From the NCBI RefSeq assembly GCF_000756615.1, contig NZ_CP009288.1, positions 5,022,001-5,086,000 of the forward strand: DNA of 64,000 bases, given 5' to 3'. The notes beneath the pieces were generated by a model. That model made no database searches and was not told the origin of the DNA. It was given only the letters and a program-made list of their open reading frames with translations. The DNA is from Paenibacillus durus (lineage in GTDB: Bacteria; Bacillota; Bacilli; Paenibacillales; Paenibacillaceae). Positions 25,317 through 34,563 of this stretch are shown in pieces (the first letter of the stretch is position 1; every line of letters starts with the position of its first letter). A program made the translations under genes and the position numbers.

Positions 25317-26363
25317 CTAGATCCCCTTGTCCTCGCTAAGCAGCGGCACTGTAATCTCGATACGGGTACCTTTGCCCGGCGCCGTGATGAACTGGATCGA
25401 CCCTCCAGTTTCCGTAATACGCTCCTGCATATTGGACAGGCCGTACGACGTCTGCTTGTAATCATCCATTTCAAAACCGATGCCATCATCGCGAATGGTC
25501 ATCCGGACCGTGTCGCCGCGGCGGTGAATGCGAATCTCCAATTTTTCCGCTTTGGCATGCCTCAGCGTGTTGGAAATGGCCTCCTGAACAATGCGGAACA
25601 GATGGTTCTCGACGCCCTTTACCAGTTGTATGCCGGAATCCATCTCGAACAGGATGTCTATTGGCACCTTCACCTTCAGTTCCTTGATCAGCTCCCGAAT
25701 ACCCTGGTCCAGACCTTTTCCATCCAGATAAACCGGACGCAGATGCAGCAGCAGCGCTCTCATCTCTGACTGGGCCACGGCAGCCATCTCCTCGATCAGG
25801 GCGATCTGGCGCTGGGCCTTGTCGAAGTCCTTTTCGAGCGTCCGGCCGACCGCGGTCGCCGTCATCGAGATAGCGAACAGCTGCTGGGAGACCGCATCAT
25901 GCAGTTCCCTGGCCAGACGCTGCCGCTCCTCCACAATTGCCGTCAGCCTCGCCTGTTCGGCAAGCTGGGCGTTATTCGTCGACAGCCGCTGAAGCGTCGT
26001 CACCTGATTCTCCCACTTGCCGCCGATTACGTTGAGCTGTTCTGCGAGCCTGCCCAGTTCGTCCTCGCCGAGTGGCGGCATGGAGAGCGTCAGATTGCCT
26101 TTTTCCCAGAGCAGCAGCGTTTCCCGCATCCGTTCAAGCCTGCGCTTAACGCGGAAGCTCTGATAGAATCCGAAGCCCACGCCAAGACCGACCGGCAGAA
26201 GCACGACCGAAGCCGTCTGCAGCCCATAGCTCCAACTTTCAAAAGGGCGCATAAATCCATATGTATACATCATATACAGGATAACCAGCAGCAGGACAAA
26301 GGAGAACAAGGCTCCCTCGCCCATACTGCGCGACATGATGTTGGCATTCTTTTTATGATCCAT
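25317..26363 (-). CDS. liaS: LiaS/VraS-type sensor histidine kinase
   Basis: The 348-residue kinase has two N-terminal membrane helices (about 17-38 and 48-68) with a very short extracytoplasmic loop, so it senses within or at the membrane. A HAMP-like linker, a HisKA_3 domain with ERQRLARELHDAVSQ (phosphorylated His) and a C-terminal ATPase with N-box NTLRHA and DDGIGF follow. This is the intramembrane-sensing type that answers cell-wall antibiotics. LiaF, encoded just upstream, is its usual inhibitor. The gap to liaF is 24 bases. Confidence 0.9.
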   Translation of the reverse strand: MDHKKNANIMSRSMGEGALFSFVLLLVILYMMYTYGFMRPFESWSYGLQTASVVLLPVGLGVGFGFYQSFRVKRRLERMRETLLLWEKGNLTLSMPPLGEDELGRLAEQLNVIGGKWENQVTTLQRLSTNNAQLAEQARLTAIVEERQRLARELHDAVSQQLFAISMTATAVGRTLEKDFDKAQRQIALIEEMAAVAQSEMRALLLHLRPVYLDGKGLDQGIRELIKELKVKVPIDILFEMDSGIQLVKGVENHLFRIVQEAISNTLRHAKAEKLEIRIHRRGDTVRMTIRDDGIGFEMDDYKQTSYGLSNMQERITETGGSIQFITAPGKGTRIEITVPLLSEDKGI

Positions 26364-26387
26364 CCGGAGTTCTCCCCTCCTTATCCG

Positions 26388-27035
26388 CTATGGCATTCTT
26401 ACATCCAAATCTCCCATCAAATAGGAAACGCTGACTTTAACCCGATGTTCGCTGCTCTCATAGCCCGGCGATTTCCAATTCAACCGGTTCAGCATGCCCG
26501 CATCGCGCTGGCTGCCGAATTCAATGGAGCCGAACAGCACGAAGGCCTCGATCTCCACGCCGTAGCCATCCGCCAGATGCAGGTCCATATCGCCAAAAAT
26601 CCCCTGAAACAGCATAATCGTTTCCTTATCCTCCGCCATCGCGAGCGACAGATCCAGATCCGTTTCTCCCAGCACATGCCAGGCGCTGAGACTATGCATC
26701 ACCCAAGGCGACCGGTCCCAGTTAAAGCTTGAGGAGAAATTCTGCTTCTGAAGATGGTTTCTCCCCTGCTGCAGCCCTTTGGATTTGACAAAAAACATGC
26801 CAAGAGAGATCAGGCAGATTCCCAGCACCAGCACCAGATGATCCAGCAGCAGCAGGACCGCGCCAATTCCCAGCAGCGTATAGCCCTGTTTGATCTTACC
26901 CGACGTTGTCAGATAGATGCCCAGCAGCAGAAATAAAAGGGCGACAATGGAAAAAAAACCGATCCATCTGCCAAAAATCATCAAGCATCCGACAGCAATC
27001 AGTCCTATGGCTATCAAACGGTTTCGCTTCTCCAT
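26388..27035 (-). CDS. liaF: LiaF-like membrane inhibitor of LiaS
   Basis: The 215-residue protein starts at the ATG at 27035 behind AGGAGGTGCGAGG. It has four N-terminal membrane helices (about residues 5-85) and a cytoplasmic C-terminal domain rich in glycine/aspartate beta turns (GDMDLHLADG, LFGSIEF, YLMGDLDVRMP), the LiaF C-domain pattern. LiaF holds LiaS in the off state without envelope stress. Its position directly before liaS and liaR supports the name. Confidence 0.87.
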   Translation of the reverse strand: MEKRNRLIAIGLIAVGCLMIFGRWIGFFSIVALLFLLLGIYLTTSGKIKQGYTLLGIGAVLLLLDHLVLVLGICLISLGMFFVKSKGLQQGRNHLQKQNFSSSFNWDRSPWVMHSLSAWHVLGETDLDLSLAMAEDKETIMLFQGIFGDMDLHLADGYGVEIEAFVLFGSIEFGSQRDAGMLNRLNWKSPGYESSEHRVKVSVSYLMGDLDVRMP

Positions 27036-27210
27036 CCTCGCACCTCCTGATGTATTATAGTTCGGACAACCCCGCACAACCTGGGACCAAACGGCCGGAA
27101 AAGCCATGACGGCATGGTGATCCATCCGTATGGCTTTACCCTCGCTTCAGCATATCATATCAACCTGTATTTTTGGAACAGTCTTTATCCTGTTGACCGT
27201 ATATTCCGCC

Positions 27211-27912
27211 CTATTCTTCCTTGCTCACGGAAGGAGCGGCGGAGCCGTTCAGCTTGCTCTTCAGCGCGTTCAGCTGTTCCTCCACCTTCAGCTGCTTCTC
27301 GGCGTCGACAGGGCTGTACGCGGCTGCGGCCGTTGGCCGGTAAGGAGCGCGCAGCACATCGGCTTCGGCTTCAAGCTGCATGATCTTCTCTTCCATGCGG
27401 TGGAATCCAAGCGAAGCGCTGCCGCTTTCGATACTGTGGACGCTGCTGATTTGCGACATTTGCTTCTTCGCTTTCGCCATTTGGGCCCGGGACACGAGCT
27501 CATTGCGTTTGTTGCGCAGCTTATAGAATTCATCTTTCATGTCGTGCAGCTGCTGAACCAATTCCTTGGCATGGGCATCCGCTTGGGAATGCAGTTCGCT
27601 GTATTCGCCATATTTTTGGTCGAAGTAAATTTTCTCCTCAAGGAGCTTGCGCGCCACTTCTTCCTGGCCGTTCTTCAAGGCAAGCTCGGCTTGCGCGCCG
27701 CGCTGTCCGGACAATTTCCCGGCTTCATCCACACGCTGCTTCATCCGGCGTTCATTGGCCATTTGTTTGGCAACCGTAACCTCCGCCTCGTGAATCTCTC
27801 CCTCCATGTCGCGCAAATACTGGTTCAGCATGACAACCGGATCTTCCACCTTATCCAGCAGATCGTTAACGGATGCTTTGGTCATATCTTTAATTCTTTT
27901 AAAAACTCCCAT
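27211..27912 (-). CDS. liaH: PspA/IM30-family membrane-protection protein (LiaH-like)
   Basis: The 233-residue protein is almost entirely coiled coil, starting [21 protein letters not shown] with an amphipathic helix that binds stressed membranes. It then has the four-helix PspA core and a Pro/Ala-rich tail. PspA/LiaH proteins assemble into large rings or rods that stabilise damaged membrane and are the main output of the Lia response. A second PspA paralogue lies two genes upstream (28421-29095), so the operon carries two different PspA proteins. Good ribosome site; gap of 3 bases from the PspC-domain gene. Confidence 0.88.
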   Translation of the reverse strand: MGVFKRIKDMTKASVNDLLDKVEDPVVMLNQYLRDMEGEIHEAEVTVAKQMANERRMKQRVDEAGKLSGQRGAQAELALKNGQEEVARKLLEEKIYFDQKYGEYSELHSQADAHAKELVQQLHDMKDEFYKLRNKRNELVSRAQMAKAKKQMSQISSVHSIESGSASLGFHRMEEKIMQLEAEADVLRAPYRPTAAAAYSPVDAEKQLKVEEQLNALKSKLNGSAAPSVSKEE

Positions 27913-27915
27913 GTT

Positions 27916-28416
27916 TTACACTTCTCCCTTCTTATCTTCGTATTTGGCAAGCTTGCGTCTAAGTTCTTCGATTTCTTTTTGCATGGCTTTTTTCTCAATG
28001 TCCTTCATCATATCGTCCAGACCGGAGTCCTGCGCGGTGTAGCCTGTTGTTTTACTGTATCGCGGATCATAATAGTCGCTGCGGCTGTATGGCCGCGAGC
28101 CGGATGGACCGGAGTGGCCGAATGGGCCTCGCGGACCGCATCCCCGGCGTCCATATCCATCTTCTCCTCTATAATGCGGACCGTAACCGCCGTCCGCCGT
28201 TTCAGGACCAAAGCCGTATGGCGGATAAGGCCCCGGCTCCTTCGGAAAGATCAGCGCTGCGATGAAATACACTGGAATAACAGCGCCGCCCGTAAAAGGA
28301 ATGCTGATCAGCAGCAGTATCCGCAGCAGGGTGGAGTCGATGCCGACCGACTCCGCCAATCCGCCGGTGAGTCCTGTCAGCACTTTGTCACGGGTAGATC
28401 GATATAACCTCGTCAT
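27916..28416 (-). CDS. PspC-domain membrane protein
   Basis: Starting from the ATG at 28416, seated behind AAAGGAG, the 166-residue protein has an N-terminal PspC domain (LYRSTRDKVLTGLTGGLAESVGID, then one or two membrane helices). A Gly/Pro/Tyr-rich linker (about 65-120) and a C-terminal coiled coil (about 125-160) follow. PspC domains link envelope stress to PspA proteins, and the coiled coil may contact one of the two PspA paralogues on either side. Its start overlaps the end region of the upstream pspA paralogue, indicating tight co-translation. Confidence 0.87.
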   Translation of the reverse strand: MTRLYRSTRDKVLTGLTGGLAESVGIDSTLLRILLLISIPFTGGAVIPVYFIAALIFPKEPGPYPPYGFGPETADGGYGPHYRGEDGYGRRGCGPRGPFGHSGPSGSRPYSRSDYYDPRYSKTTGYTAQDSGLDDMMKDIEKKAMQKEIEELRRKLAKYEDKKGEV

Positions 28417-28420
28417 AACG

Positions 28421-29095
28421 CTACTCCTTTCCATCTTTGTTCAGCTTCTCCTTCAGTTTGGCCAGTTCCCGCTCCAGAACAGTAGCGACCGTCTCGCCTG
28501 CCTGAACCGCGTACTCCTGGCCCATTCGCCGCAGGTCGCGAAGACTTTTGGCTTCGAGCTCCCAGTCGGTAAGCTGGTCTTCCAGGCGCCCGAACATTTT
28601 TGGAATGTCGCCTCCGCCGTAAGCGGCCGCCCGCTGGTTCATCCGCTGCTGCAGCCGGAGCGTTTCCATCCGGGCCGCATAATACTGACGCTTGCTGTAG
28701 ACCGACTGATACTCCATCTTCAGTTCGCCGAGCTGCTGCTCCAGTTCCAGCAGAGATTGCCGGCTCTGCTCCAGAAGACCGCCGTACTGCTCCAGCTTTT
28801 CCTCGTAAATGATTTTCTCCTGCAGAGCCAGCTTTGCCAGATTGTCCTCGCCCGCTTTCAGCGCCAGCAGCGCCTGCTCCTCCCGTCTATTCCTCATGGA
28901 AGTCGCCTGGTCTACCTGATGCTGAAGCTGCTTCGTATGGTTCGCGTACTGCTGATACAATCTTTCAGCTTCGCTGATTTCCTCACGGGTCGTGTATAGA
29001 AATTGATCAATCAGCTTCACGGGGTCCTGACTTTGTTCAAGCTTTTCATTTAAATTGGCTACGGTAATGTCCCGCATGCGACGAAAAACGCTCAT
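28421..29095 (-). CDS. Second PspA/IM30-family protein
   Basis: This 224-residue coiled-coil protein starts MSVFRRMRDITVANLNEKLEQ, the amphipathic PspA helix, and keeps the PspA layout throughout. It is clearly diverged from the LiaH-like protein at 27211-27912, so it is an old paralogue rather than a recent copy. The two might form mixed assemblies or respond at different membrane sites. It follows liaI by 46 bases, within the Lia operon. Confidence 0.87.
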   Translation of the reverse strand: MSVFRRMRDITVANLNEKLEQSQDPVKLIDQFLYTTREEISEAERLYQQYANHTKQLQHQVDQATSMRNRREEQALLALKAGEDNLAKLALQEKIIYEEKLEQYGGLLEQSRQSLLELEQQLGELKMEYQSVYSKRQYYAARMETLRLQQRMNQRAAAYGGGDIPKMFGRLEDQLTDWELEAKSLRDLRRMGQEYAVQAGETVATVLERELAKLKEKLNKDGKE

Positions 29096-29141
29096 AGTGT
29101 GCCGCTCCCTCCTTGCCGTTAATTTGAGTTCTGCTTAAGCT

Positions 29142-29453
29142 TTAATAATAGGTGCTTTTCTTGCCCTTAAGTACCGATATTCCCCATACAACCAACGCCA
29201 CGCCGAGCAGCGGTCCGATCAGCCACGACAGTTTGGCGATCAGGGACATGACCCCGATAAACATTACGATCCAGCCGATCACCTTGCGTCCGCTCTTAAT
29301 TCCGTAGTAACCAAGAACAACCAGCAGTACCGGGAACAGCAGCCTGAAAATCCCGTGTATCAGCGGAAGCGCTATACCCAGCAGCATAATAGCGCCGATG
29401 ACAATCAGTACAACCGCAAAACCGTTTCCTCTGTTTCTTTGCATTTTTTTCAC
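29142..29453 (-). CDS. liaI: LiaI-like small membrane protein
   Basis: The 103-residue protein has four hydrophobic segments (about 12-28, 30-48, 57-73 and 77-94) and basic ends, like LiaI and the membrane part of LiaF. In B. subtilis LiaI anchors LiaH at the membrane. It is the first gene of the operon, directly behind a promoter with a palindrome over its -35 region. GGCGGTG lies before the ATG. Confidence 0.8.
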   Translation of the reverse strand: MKKMQRNRGNGFAVVLIVIGAIMLLGIALPLIHGIFRLLFPVLLVVLGYYGIKSGRKVIGWIVMFIGVMSLIAKLSWLIGPLLGVALVVWGISVLKGKKSTYY

Positions 29454-29484
29454 CGCCTTTCGTTGTCCTTCACCTTATGCTCTT

Positions 29485-29521
29485 ATTGTAGGCTGAATCC
29501 AGTCCGCCCAAAACGGACCGG
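29485..29521 (-). promoter_or_regulatory. lia operon promoter with candidate LiaR site
   Basis: TACAAT at 29490-29485 is a -10. The -35 position 17 bases upstream reads TTTTGG, a poor match typical of activator-dependent promoters. The inverted repeat CCAGTCCG-N7-CGGACCGG (29499-29521) covers this -35. LiaR is the obvious activator, but binding is inferred. Confidence 0.6.
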
Positions 29522-29594
29522 GGACGGTTTTTGGAACTGGACCTTAGGCGGGGCACTTGTAAGACTGCCGTCCAAAAGTAAGGTAATAACACAA

Positions 29595-29638
29595 ACAGGC
29601 TTGTAAAACAGCTGATCCAGCCGTTTTACAAGCCTGTT
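29595..29638 (-). terminator. Terminator after nifH
   Basis: CAGGCTTGTAAAAC pairs perfectly with GTTTTACAAGCCTG around a short loop, followed by TTTGTGTT on the minus strand, 38 bases after the nifH stop. It isolates nifH from the lia operon. Confidence 0.85.
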
Positions 29639-29675
29639 CTATTAATCTATGGGCAATCGCAGATATTCTCTTCGA

Positions 29676-30578
<903 letters not shown>

Positions 30579-30631
30579 TTAAATTATTCAGATTATTATC
30601 AATGCAAATGAATGCAAATTTCTGACGGACA

Positions 30632-31102
30632 TCATTTTGATAGACCCAAACTGGCGTAGAACTCGGCGCTTTCCAGCAGCAATTCTTCAATGTCCCCTTT
30701 GCCGGAAATTGCTGCTATTCCTCTCTGCAAAAGCTTACTGCGCGGGGAATCGCCAATTCCGGAACAAAGAATCGCCTGGCAGTCCGCGAACAAAGCGGCC
30801 GTATCGTCAAAAATCTTCTTCTTGTCGACCGGTTCGCCACTCTCTGATCTCCCGGTGCAATAGGCCTCAACGTGACGCACTTCCAAAAAGGTCGTTGACT
30901 GGCCCGAAACATCGTAAACCCAAAATTCACTCGCATGTCCAAAGTGGACATTAACCTTGCCGCCGCCCCGTGTCGCAACAGCTATTCTGATTACCGGGGG
31001 CTCGAAGCCCAGATGATCGGCCGATTCATTCTTTCGCTCGGCGTCCACATTGGTTACCTCCGTCTGATTCCGGCTTGCTTCATCGTCACCGATTAATTCC
31101 AC
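30632..31102 (-). CDS. NifX/NifB C-terminal-like FeMo-cofactor-binding domain protein
   Basis: The 156-residue protein has a charged N-terminal stretch of about 35 residues, then a dinitrogenase iron-molybdenum cofactor domain (about 37-150: RIAVATRGGGKVNVHFGHA, VRHVEAYCTG, AILCSGIGDSP). These motifs match the C-terminal NifX-like domain of NifB more than free NifX. The radical-SAM part of NifB is absent. It may bind or carry NifB-co or a cofactor precursor. The start is a GTG at 31102 behind AAGGAGAGG. It precedes nifH by 71 bases on the same strand. Confidence 0.82.
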   Translation of the reverse strand: MELIGDDEASRNQTEVTNVDAERKNESADHLGFEPPVIRIAVATRGGGKVNVHFGHASEFWVYDVSGQSTTFLEVRHVEAYCTGRSESGEPVDKKKIFDDTAALFADCQAILCSGIGDSPRSKLLQRGIAAISGKGDIEELLLESAEFYASLGLSK

Positions 31103-31150
31103 CCGACCGCCTCTCCTTCAAATGAGATTTGCGAATCATTCAGATACGAG

Positions 31151-31166
31151 TGTAACAAATGTTACA
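31151..31166. promoter_or_regulatory. GlnR/TnrA-like palindrome upstream of the nif pair
   Basis: TGTAAC-AAAT-GTTACA is a perfect palindrome 49 bases before the NifX-like start. It fits the GlnR/TnrA site (TGTnA...TnACA) except that the spacer is one base shorter than the usual seven. GlnR controls nif genes in Paenibacillus. No convincing -35/-10 pair was recognised beside it. Confidence 0.5.
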
Positions 31167-31764
31167 TTTCTTAACTTGTCATGTAGACGTTGTTGTTCTT
31201 AAGAGATATATTATCCTTTCAACTCAAATCCCGTCAATGAATGTTAAGCGCATACATTCATCGTTGACAAATCGTTCAAGATTGGCGTTAGGTTATATAA
31301 CATATTCCAGCGATTTTCCACTTTTTCCACCTGAAGGTACCGCTTTCATAAATCCTTTCCAGCCATTGATATATTTGTGAAGGGATAGCCATGCCTCTCT
31401 GACGTTCCTAATGGGCATTAATTGTTCACAAACCCGCCTTATCGACTGCTGTTAGCGGCGACAAAAAAGCCGGAATGCGACCCTTCTGCAGCAGAACGAA
31501 ATTGATCCGAGAGAGTCTAAGCTTGTGCTTTGTCCATGAAACCCAGATCATCTTAAGCTTTCGATGTTCATCGTCATGAATACTATCATGATCGATCCTC
31601 CTTATTCTCTTCAGCGGCTACATTCCATTTTTTCATTTTATTGTTTCTATTTTTGAAACTTTTCAGCAAATTTTGATATGTATCGTTTACCTGGCTACCA
31701 TAGAAATCAGATTTATCAGCTGCGTATTTCCAATCAAAGCCGCAGCCAATTATCAAAGAAGGGA
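31167..31764. other. Intergenic region between nif pair and gldA-like operon
   Basis: No gene is supported in these roughly 600 bases; a 73-codon frame at 31159-31380 has no ribosome site. At 31643-31659 GTTTC-N7-GAAAC is a weak palindrome about 100 bases before the dehydrogenase start and could be an operator for the IclR regulator at 34564-35310. Confidence 0.4.
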
Positions 31765-32895
31765 ATGAACAACTTGGGACAAATTAAAACAAGCACACGC
31801 GGATTTCTGGCTCCGGCCAAGTATATTCAAGGCTACGGGGAAATAAGCAAGCTTGAGAGCTACACTAATTCATTTGGCACGAAGTTCCTGGCTTACATTG
31901 ATTCCTTTTTATTCGAAGCCTTATCTTCCAGACTGTACAGTGCATACGACACCGCCAGCATTATTTGTGAACCTTTTGAGGGTCAGGTTTCCATTGAAAA
32001 TTCGGATAAGTATATCCATACAGCCCGCAGCGGAAATTATGATGCGATTATCGGAATCGGCGGAGGAAGAACGCTTGATATGACCAAGCTGGTGGCTAAT
32101 GCCCTGGATTTACCGTTAGTCATTATACCTACATCTGCGGCAACCGATGCACCCACCAGCGCCTTATCTGTCATTTATTCCCCTGCGGGAGAGCATATCA
32201 ACGAAATGTTTTACGACAAAGGGCCCGACCTGGTTATAGTCGATACCGAAATCATCTCGAGCGCTCCTGTTAGGCTGCTGGTGGCTGGTATGGGCGATGC
32301 GTTAGCGACCTTCTTCGAGGCTCGGGCGTGTAAGGAGTCCGACTCGCAGAATAACATCAAAGGAGAATTCAAAAGAACCCTCGCCTCCTATGCCATTGCC
32401 AAGGAATGCTACAACGTTCTACTGCAAGACGGGTTAAAAGCGAAGCTGGATGCGGAAGCGGGCATTTGCTCTCCATCCATGGAAAATATTATTGAGGTCA
32501 ATACTCTCTTGAGCGGCATTGGAGCCGAAAGCAACGGAGCGGCAGGCGCGCATGCCTTTCATGACGGCTTTACCGCTTTGGAGGAATGCAAGCCTTATCT
32601 CCACGGAGAACGGGTTGCCTTTGGCGTGTTATGCCAGCTTGTGCTGGAAAATCGGGATACAAACGAGCTTGAGCAAGTGATCCGGTTCAGTCTAAGCGTC
32701 GGGCTGCCTGTGACATTGAGAGAAATTGGAGTTTCGGAGCCGACAGAGGAGAAAATACGGACGGCTGCAAAAGCGGTGCTGCAATCCCCCCTTATTTTGC
32801 GCGAGCCGCTTGATATAACGGAAGATATGCTGTACCATGCCATCCGCTCTGCCGATATATTGGGGAATCATTACAGGAAGAGAGGTCATCAGTAA
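31765..32895 (+). CDS. Glycerol dehydrogenase-like iron-containing alcohol dehydrogenase
   Basis: The 376-residue protein belongs to the GldA group of metal-dependent alcohol dehydrogenases. It has AKYIQGYGE near the start, the cofactor motif IGIGGGRTLDMTKLVA, then IPTSAATDAPTSA, and metal ligands around D (GMGDALA) and two histidines (AGAHAFHDG and LHGERVAFG). It should oxidise glycerol or a related polyol with NAD. The ATG at 31765 is very close to GAAGGG, and a downstream TTG is the alternative. It begins a plus-strand operon with an MFS transporter and a UPF0303 protein, convergent with an IclR-type regulator. Confidence 0.88.
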   Translation: MNNLGQIKTSTRGFLAPAKYIQGYGEISKLESYTNSFGTKFLAYIDSFLFEALSSRLYSAYDTASIICEPFEGQVSIENSDKYIHTARSGNYDAIIGIGGGRTLDMTKLVANALDLPLVIIPTSAATDAPTSALSVIYSPAGEHINEMFYDKGPDLVIVDTEIISSAPVRLLVAGMGDALATFFEARACKESDSQNNIKGEFKRTLASYAIAKECYNVLLQDGLKAKLDAEAGICSPSMENIIEVNTLLSGIGAESNGAAGAHAFHDGFTALEECKPYLHGERVAFGVLCQLVLENRDTNELEQVIRFSLSVGLPVTLREIGVSEPTEEKIRTAAKAVLQSPLILREPLDITEDMLYHAIRSADILGNHYRKRGHQ

Positions 32896-32901
32896 ATCTA
32901 A

Positions 32902-34080
32902 ATGTCCACGAAAATATATATTGCCTTATTTTCTCTTGCCCTTAGCGCTTTCGCAATTGGCACGACCGAATTTGTCTTAGTTGGATTGCTTCAAACTGTA
33001 GCGAGTGATCTTCATATTAGCATCACGCGTGCAGGGACACTTATTTCCGGTTATGCAGTCGCCATTGCCGTTGGAACTCCGCTTATCGCTATCCTCTCGG
33101 GGAAAGTGCCCAAAAGAAGATTTTTAATCATTCTGATGGCTGTATTTACCCTGGGTAATTTGCTAAGCGCGTTCTCTTACTCCTATCATCTGCTTATGCT
33201 GTCACGGGTTCTAACGGCCGTCGCTCATGGAGTGTTTTTTGCGGTGGCGGCAACTGTTGCTATGGATCTGGTTCCAGAGAATAAAAAAGGGACTGCGGTA
33301 TCCATCATGTTTACAGGGCTGACCGTAGCAACCATTGCGGGTGTTCCGCTAGGAACATATATTGGCCAACATTACGGTTGGCGAGCAACCTTTGGTGTAG
33401 TAGCTGCACTTGCGCTGATCGCTCTTGTCTGCAATTTCTTGGCTATTGACAAAATTAAAGATCAATCGAGCACCCTCCATCTTAGAGATATTGTAAAAAT
33501 AATATCGAATAGCCGAATCTTGCTGGCTTTATTGATGACTGCATTAGGTTTTGGCGGAACTTTTTCCTTGTTCACATATCTCACGCCTATTTTGGAAGAC
33601 ATCAGCGGATTCTCTGCAAGCTCGGTCACCCTTTTGTTGTTGGTATACGGGATTGCAGTAGCTGCCGGTAATCTGGCAGGCGGAAAAATCGCCAATACTC
33701 ACCCTGTCAAAAATTTAAGACTCGTATTTCTATTTCAGAGCGTTGCCTTGTTGTTGCAAATCCTGCTATTACCAAACAAGATGCTGACAATCGCAGGACT
33801 TATTATCATGGGTTTCTTTGCCTTTATGATGTCTCCGGGCGTGCAGGCTTATATCTTGGCACTCTCAGAAAAGTTGGCTCCCTCCGCCAAAGACCTAGCG
33901 TCAGCTCTGAATATTTCAGCATTTAATATTGGCATTGCCGCTGGCTCCACACTCGGGGGCTACGCTGTAGACTACCTGGACTACCTGGATACGGCTTGGA
34001 TTGGAGCAGTCATGGTGATTGCAGCCATGCTTCTAGCTATAATCAATTATCGATTGGATAAACAACAAAATCTTTTTTAG
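32902..34080 (+). CDS. MFS transporter, DHA1 family (AraJ/YdhP-like)
   Basis: The 392-residue protein has 12 predicted membrane helices and the DHA1 sugar-efflux type start IGTTEFVLVGLL, plus a loop motif around residues 65-75 (SGKVPKRRFL). It probably exports a sugar, sugar derivative or drug. The gene starts six bases after the dehydrogenase stop with no strong ribosome site of its own, so translational coupling is likely. Substrate unknown. Confidence 0.85.
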   Translation: MSTKIYIALFSLALSAFAIGTTEFVLVGLLQTVASDLHISITRAGTLISGYAVAIAVGTPLIAILSGKVPKRRFLIILMAVFTLGNLLSAFSYSYHLLMLSRVLTAVAHGVFFAVAATVAMDLVPENKKGTAVSIMFTGLTVATIAGVPLGTYIGQHYGWRATFGVVAALALIALVCNFLAIDKIKDQSSTLHLRDIVKIISNSRILLALLMTALGFGGTFSLFTYLTPILEDISGFSASSVTLLLLVYGIAVAAGNLAGGKIANTHPVKNLRLVFLFQSVALLLQILLLPNKMLTIAGLIIMGFFAFMMSPGVQAYILALSEKLAPSAKDLASALNISAFNIGIAAGSTLGGYAVDYLDYLDTAWIGAVMVIAAMLLAIINYRLDKQQNLF

Positions 34081-34092
34081 GAGTGAATCTAA

Positions 34093-34557
34093 ATGAATCT
34101 GCAAACTTTGGAACAACTGGAAAATGAACTTGAATTGACGCAATTCACAAACGAAGATGCTCTGGAGCTGGGATTGACGATTATTAACTATGCAAAAGAA
34201 CAAGGAACCGCGGTCGCCGTCCATATTGAACGAAACCGGGTTCCTCTGTTCACCCATTTGATGGATGGCACCTCTGAAGAAAATGTCCATTGGCTGTATC
34301 GAAAAAAACGGGTCGTAGATCATTACAATAAAAGTTCCGCCTATATTGCCGCACGCTTCGAGCAAAACGGAACCACTCACGCGGAAAGCTCGCTCCTGCC
34401 GCCTGCCGAATATCAGGCTGTCGGAGGTTCACTGCCTCTGCGAATAAAACATTCAGGCAGCATCGGTTCCGTCACGGTTGCCGGATTAACCGGCCCATTG
34501 GACCATGATTACGCAGTAGAAGGTTTGAAAAGATTTCTGGCAGCACGCAAGTCTTAA
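34093..34557 (+). CDS. UPF0303/heme-degrading-domain family protein
   Basis: The 154-residue protein resembles the UPF0303 (GlcG/HbpS-fold) family: an N-terminal helical part, then FTNEDALELGLTIINYAKE, VAVHIE, and a glycine-rich C-terminal part GGSLPLRIKHSGSIGSVTVAGL. The fold binds small ligands, and some members bind heme or cobalamin, but no function is proven for this group. AGGAGTG precedes the ATG. It is third in the gldA-like operon and ends seven bases before the convergent IclR gene. Confidence 0.8.
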   Translation: MNLQTLEQLENELELTQFTNEDALELGLTIINYAKEQGTAVAVHIERNRVPLFTHLMDGTSEENVHWLYRKKRVVDHYNKSSAYIAARFEQNGTTHAESSLLPPAEYQAVGGSLPLRIKHSGSIGSVTVAGLTGPLDHDYAVEGLKRFLAARKS

Positions 34558-34563
34558 TGGATG

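Noticed and set aside
31159..31380. 73-codon frame upstream of the gldA-like gene
   Set aside because: No ribosome site, and it starts inside the GlnR-like palindrome region.
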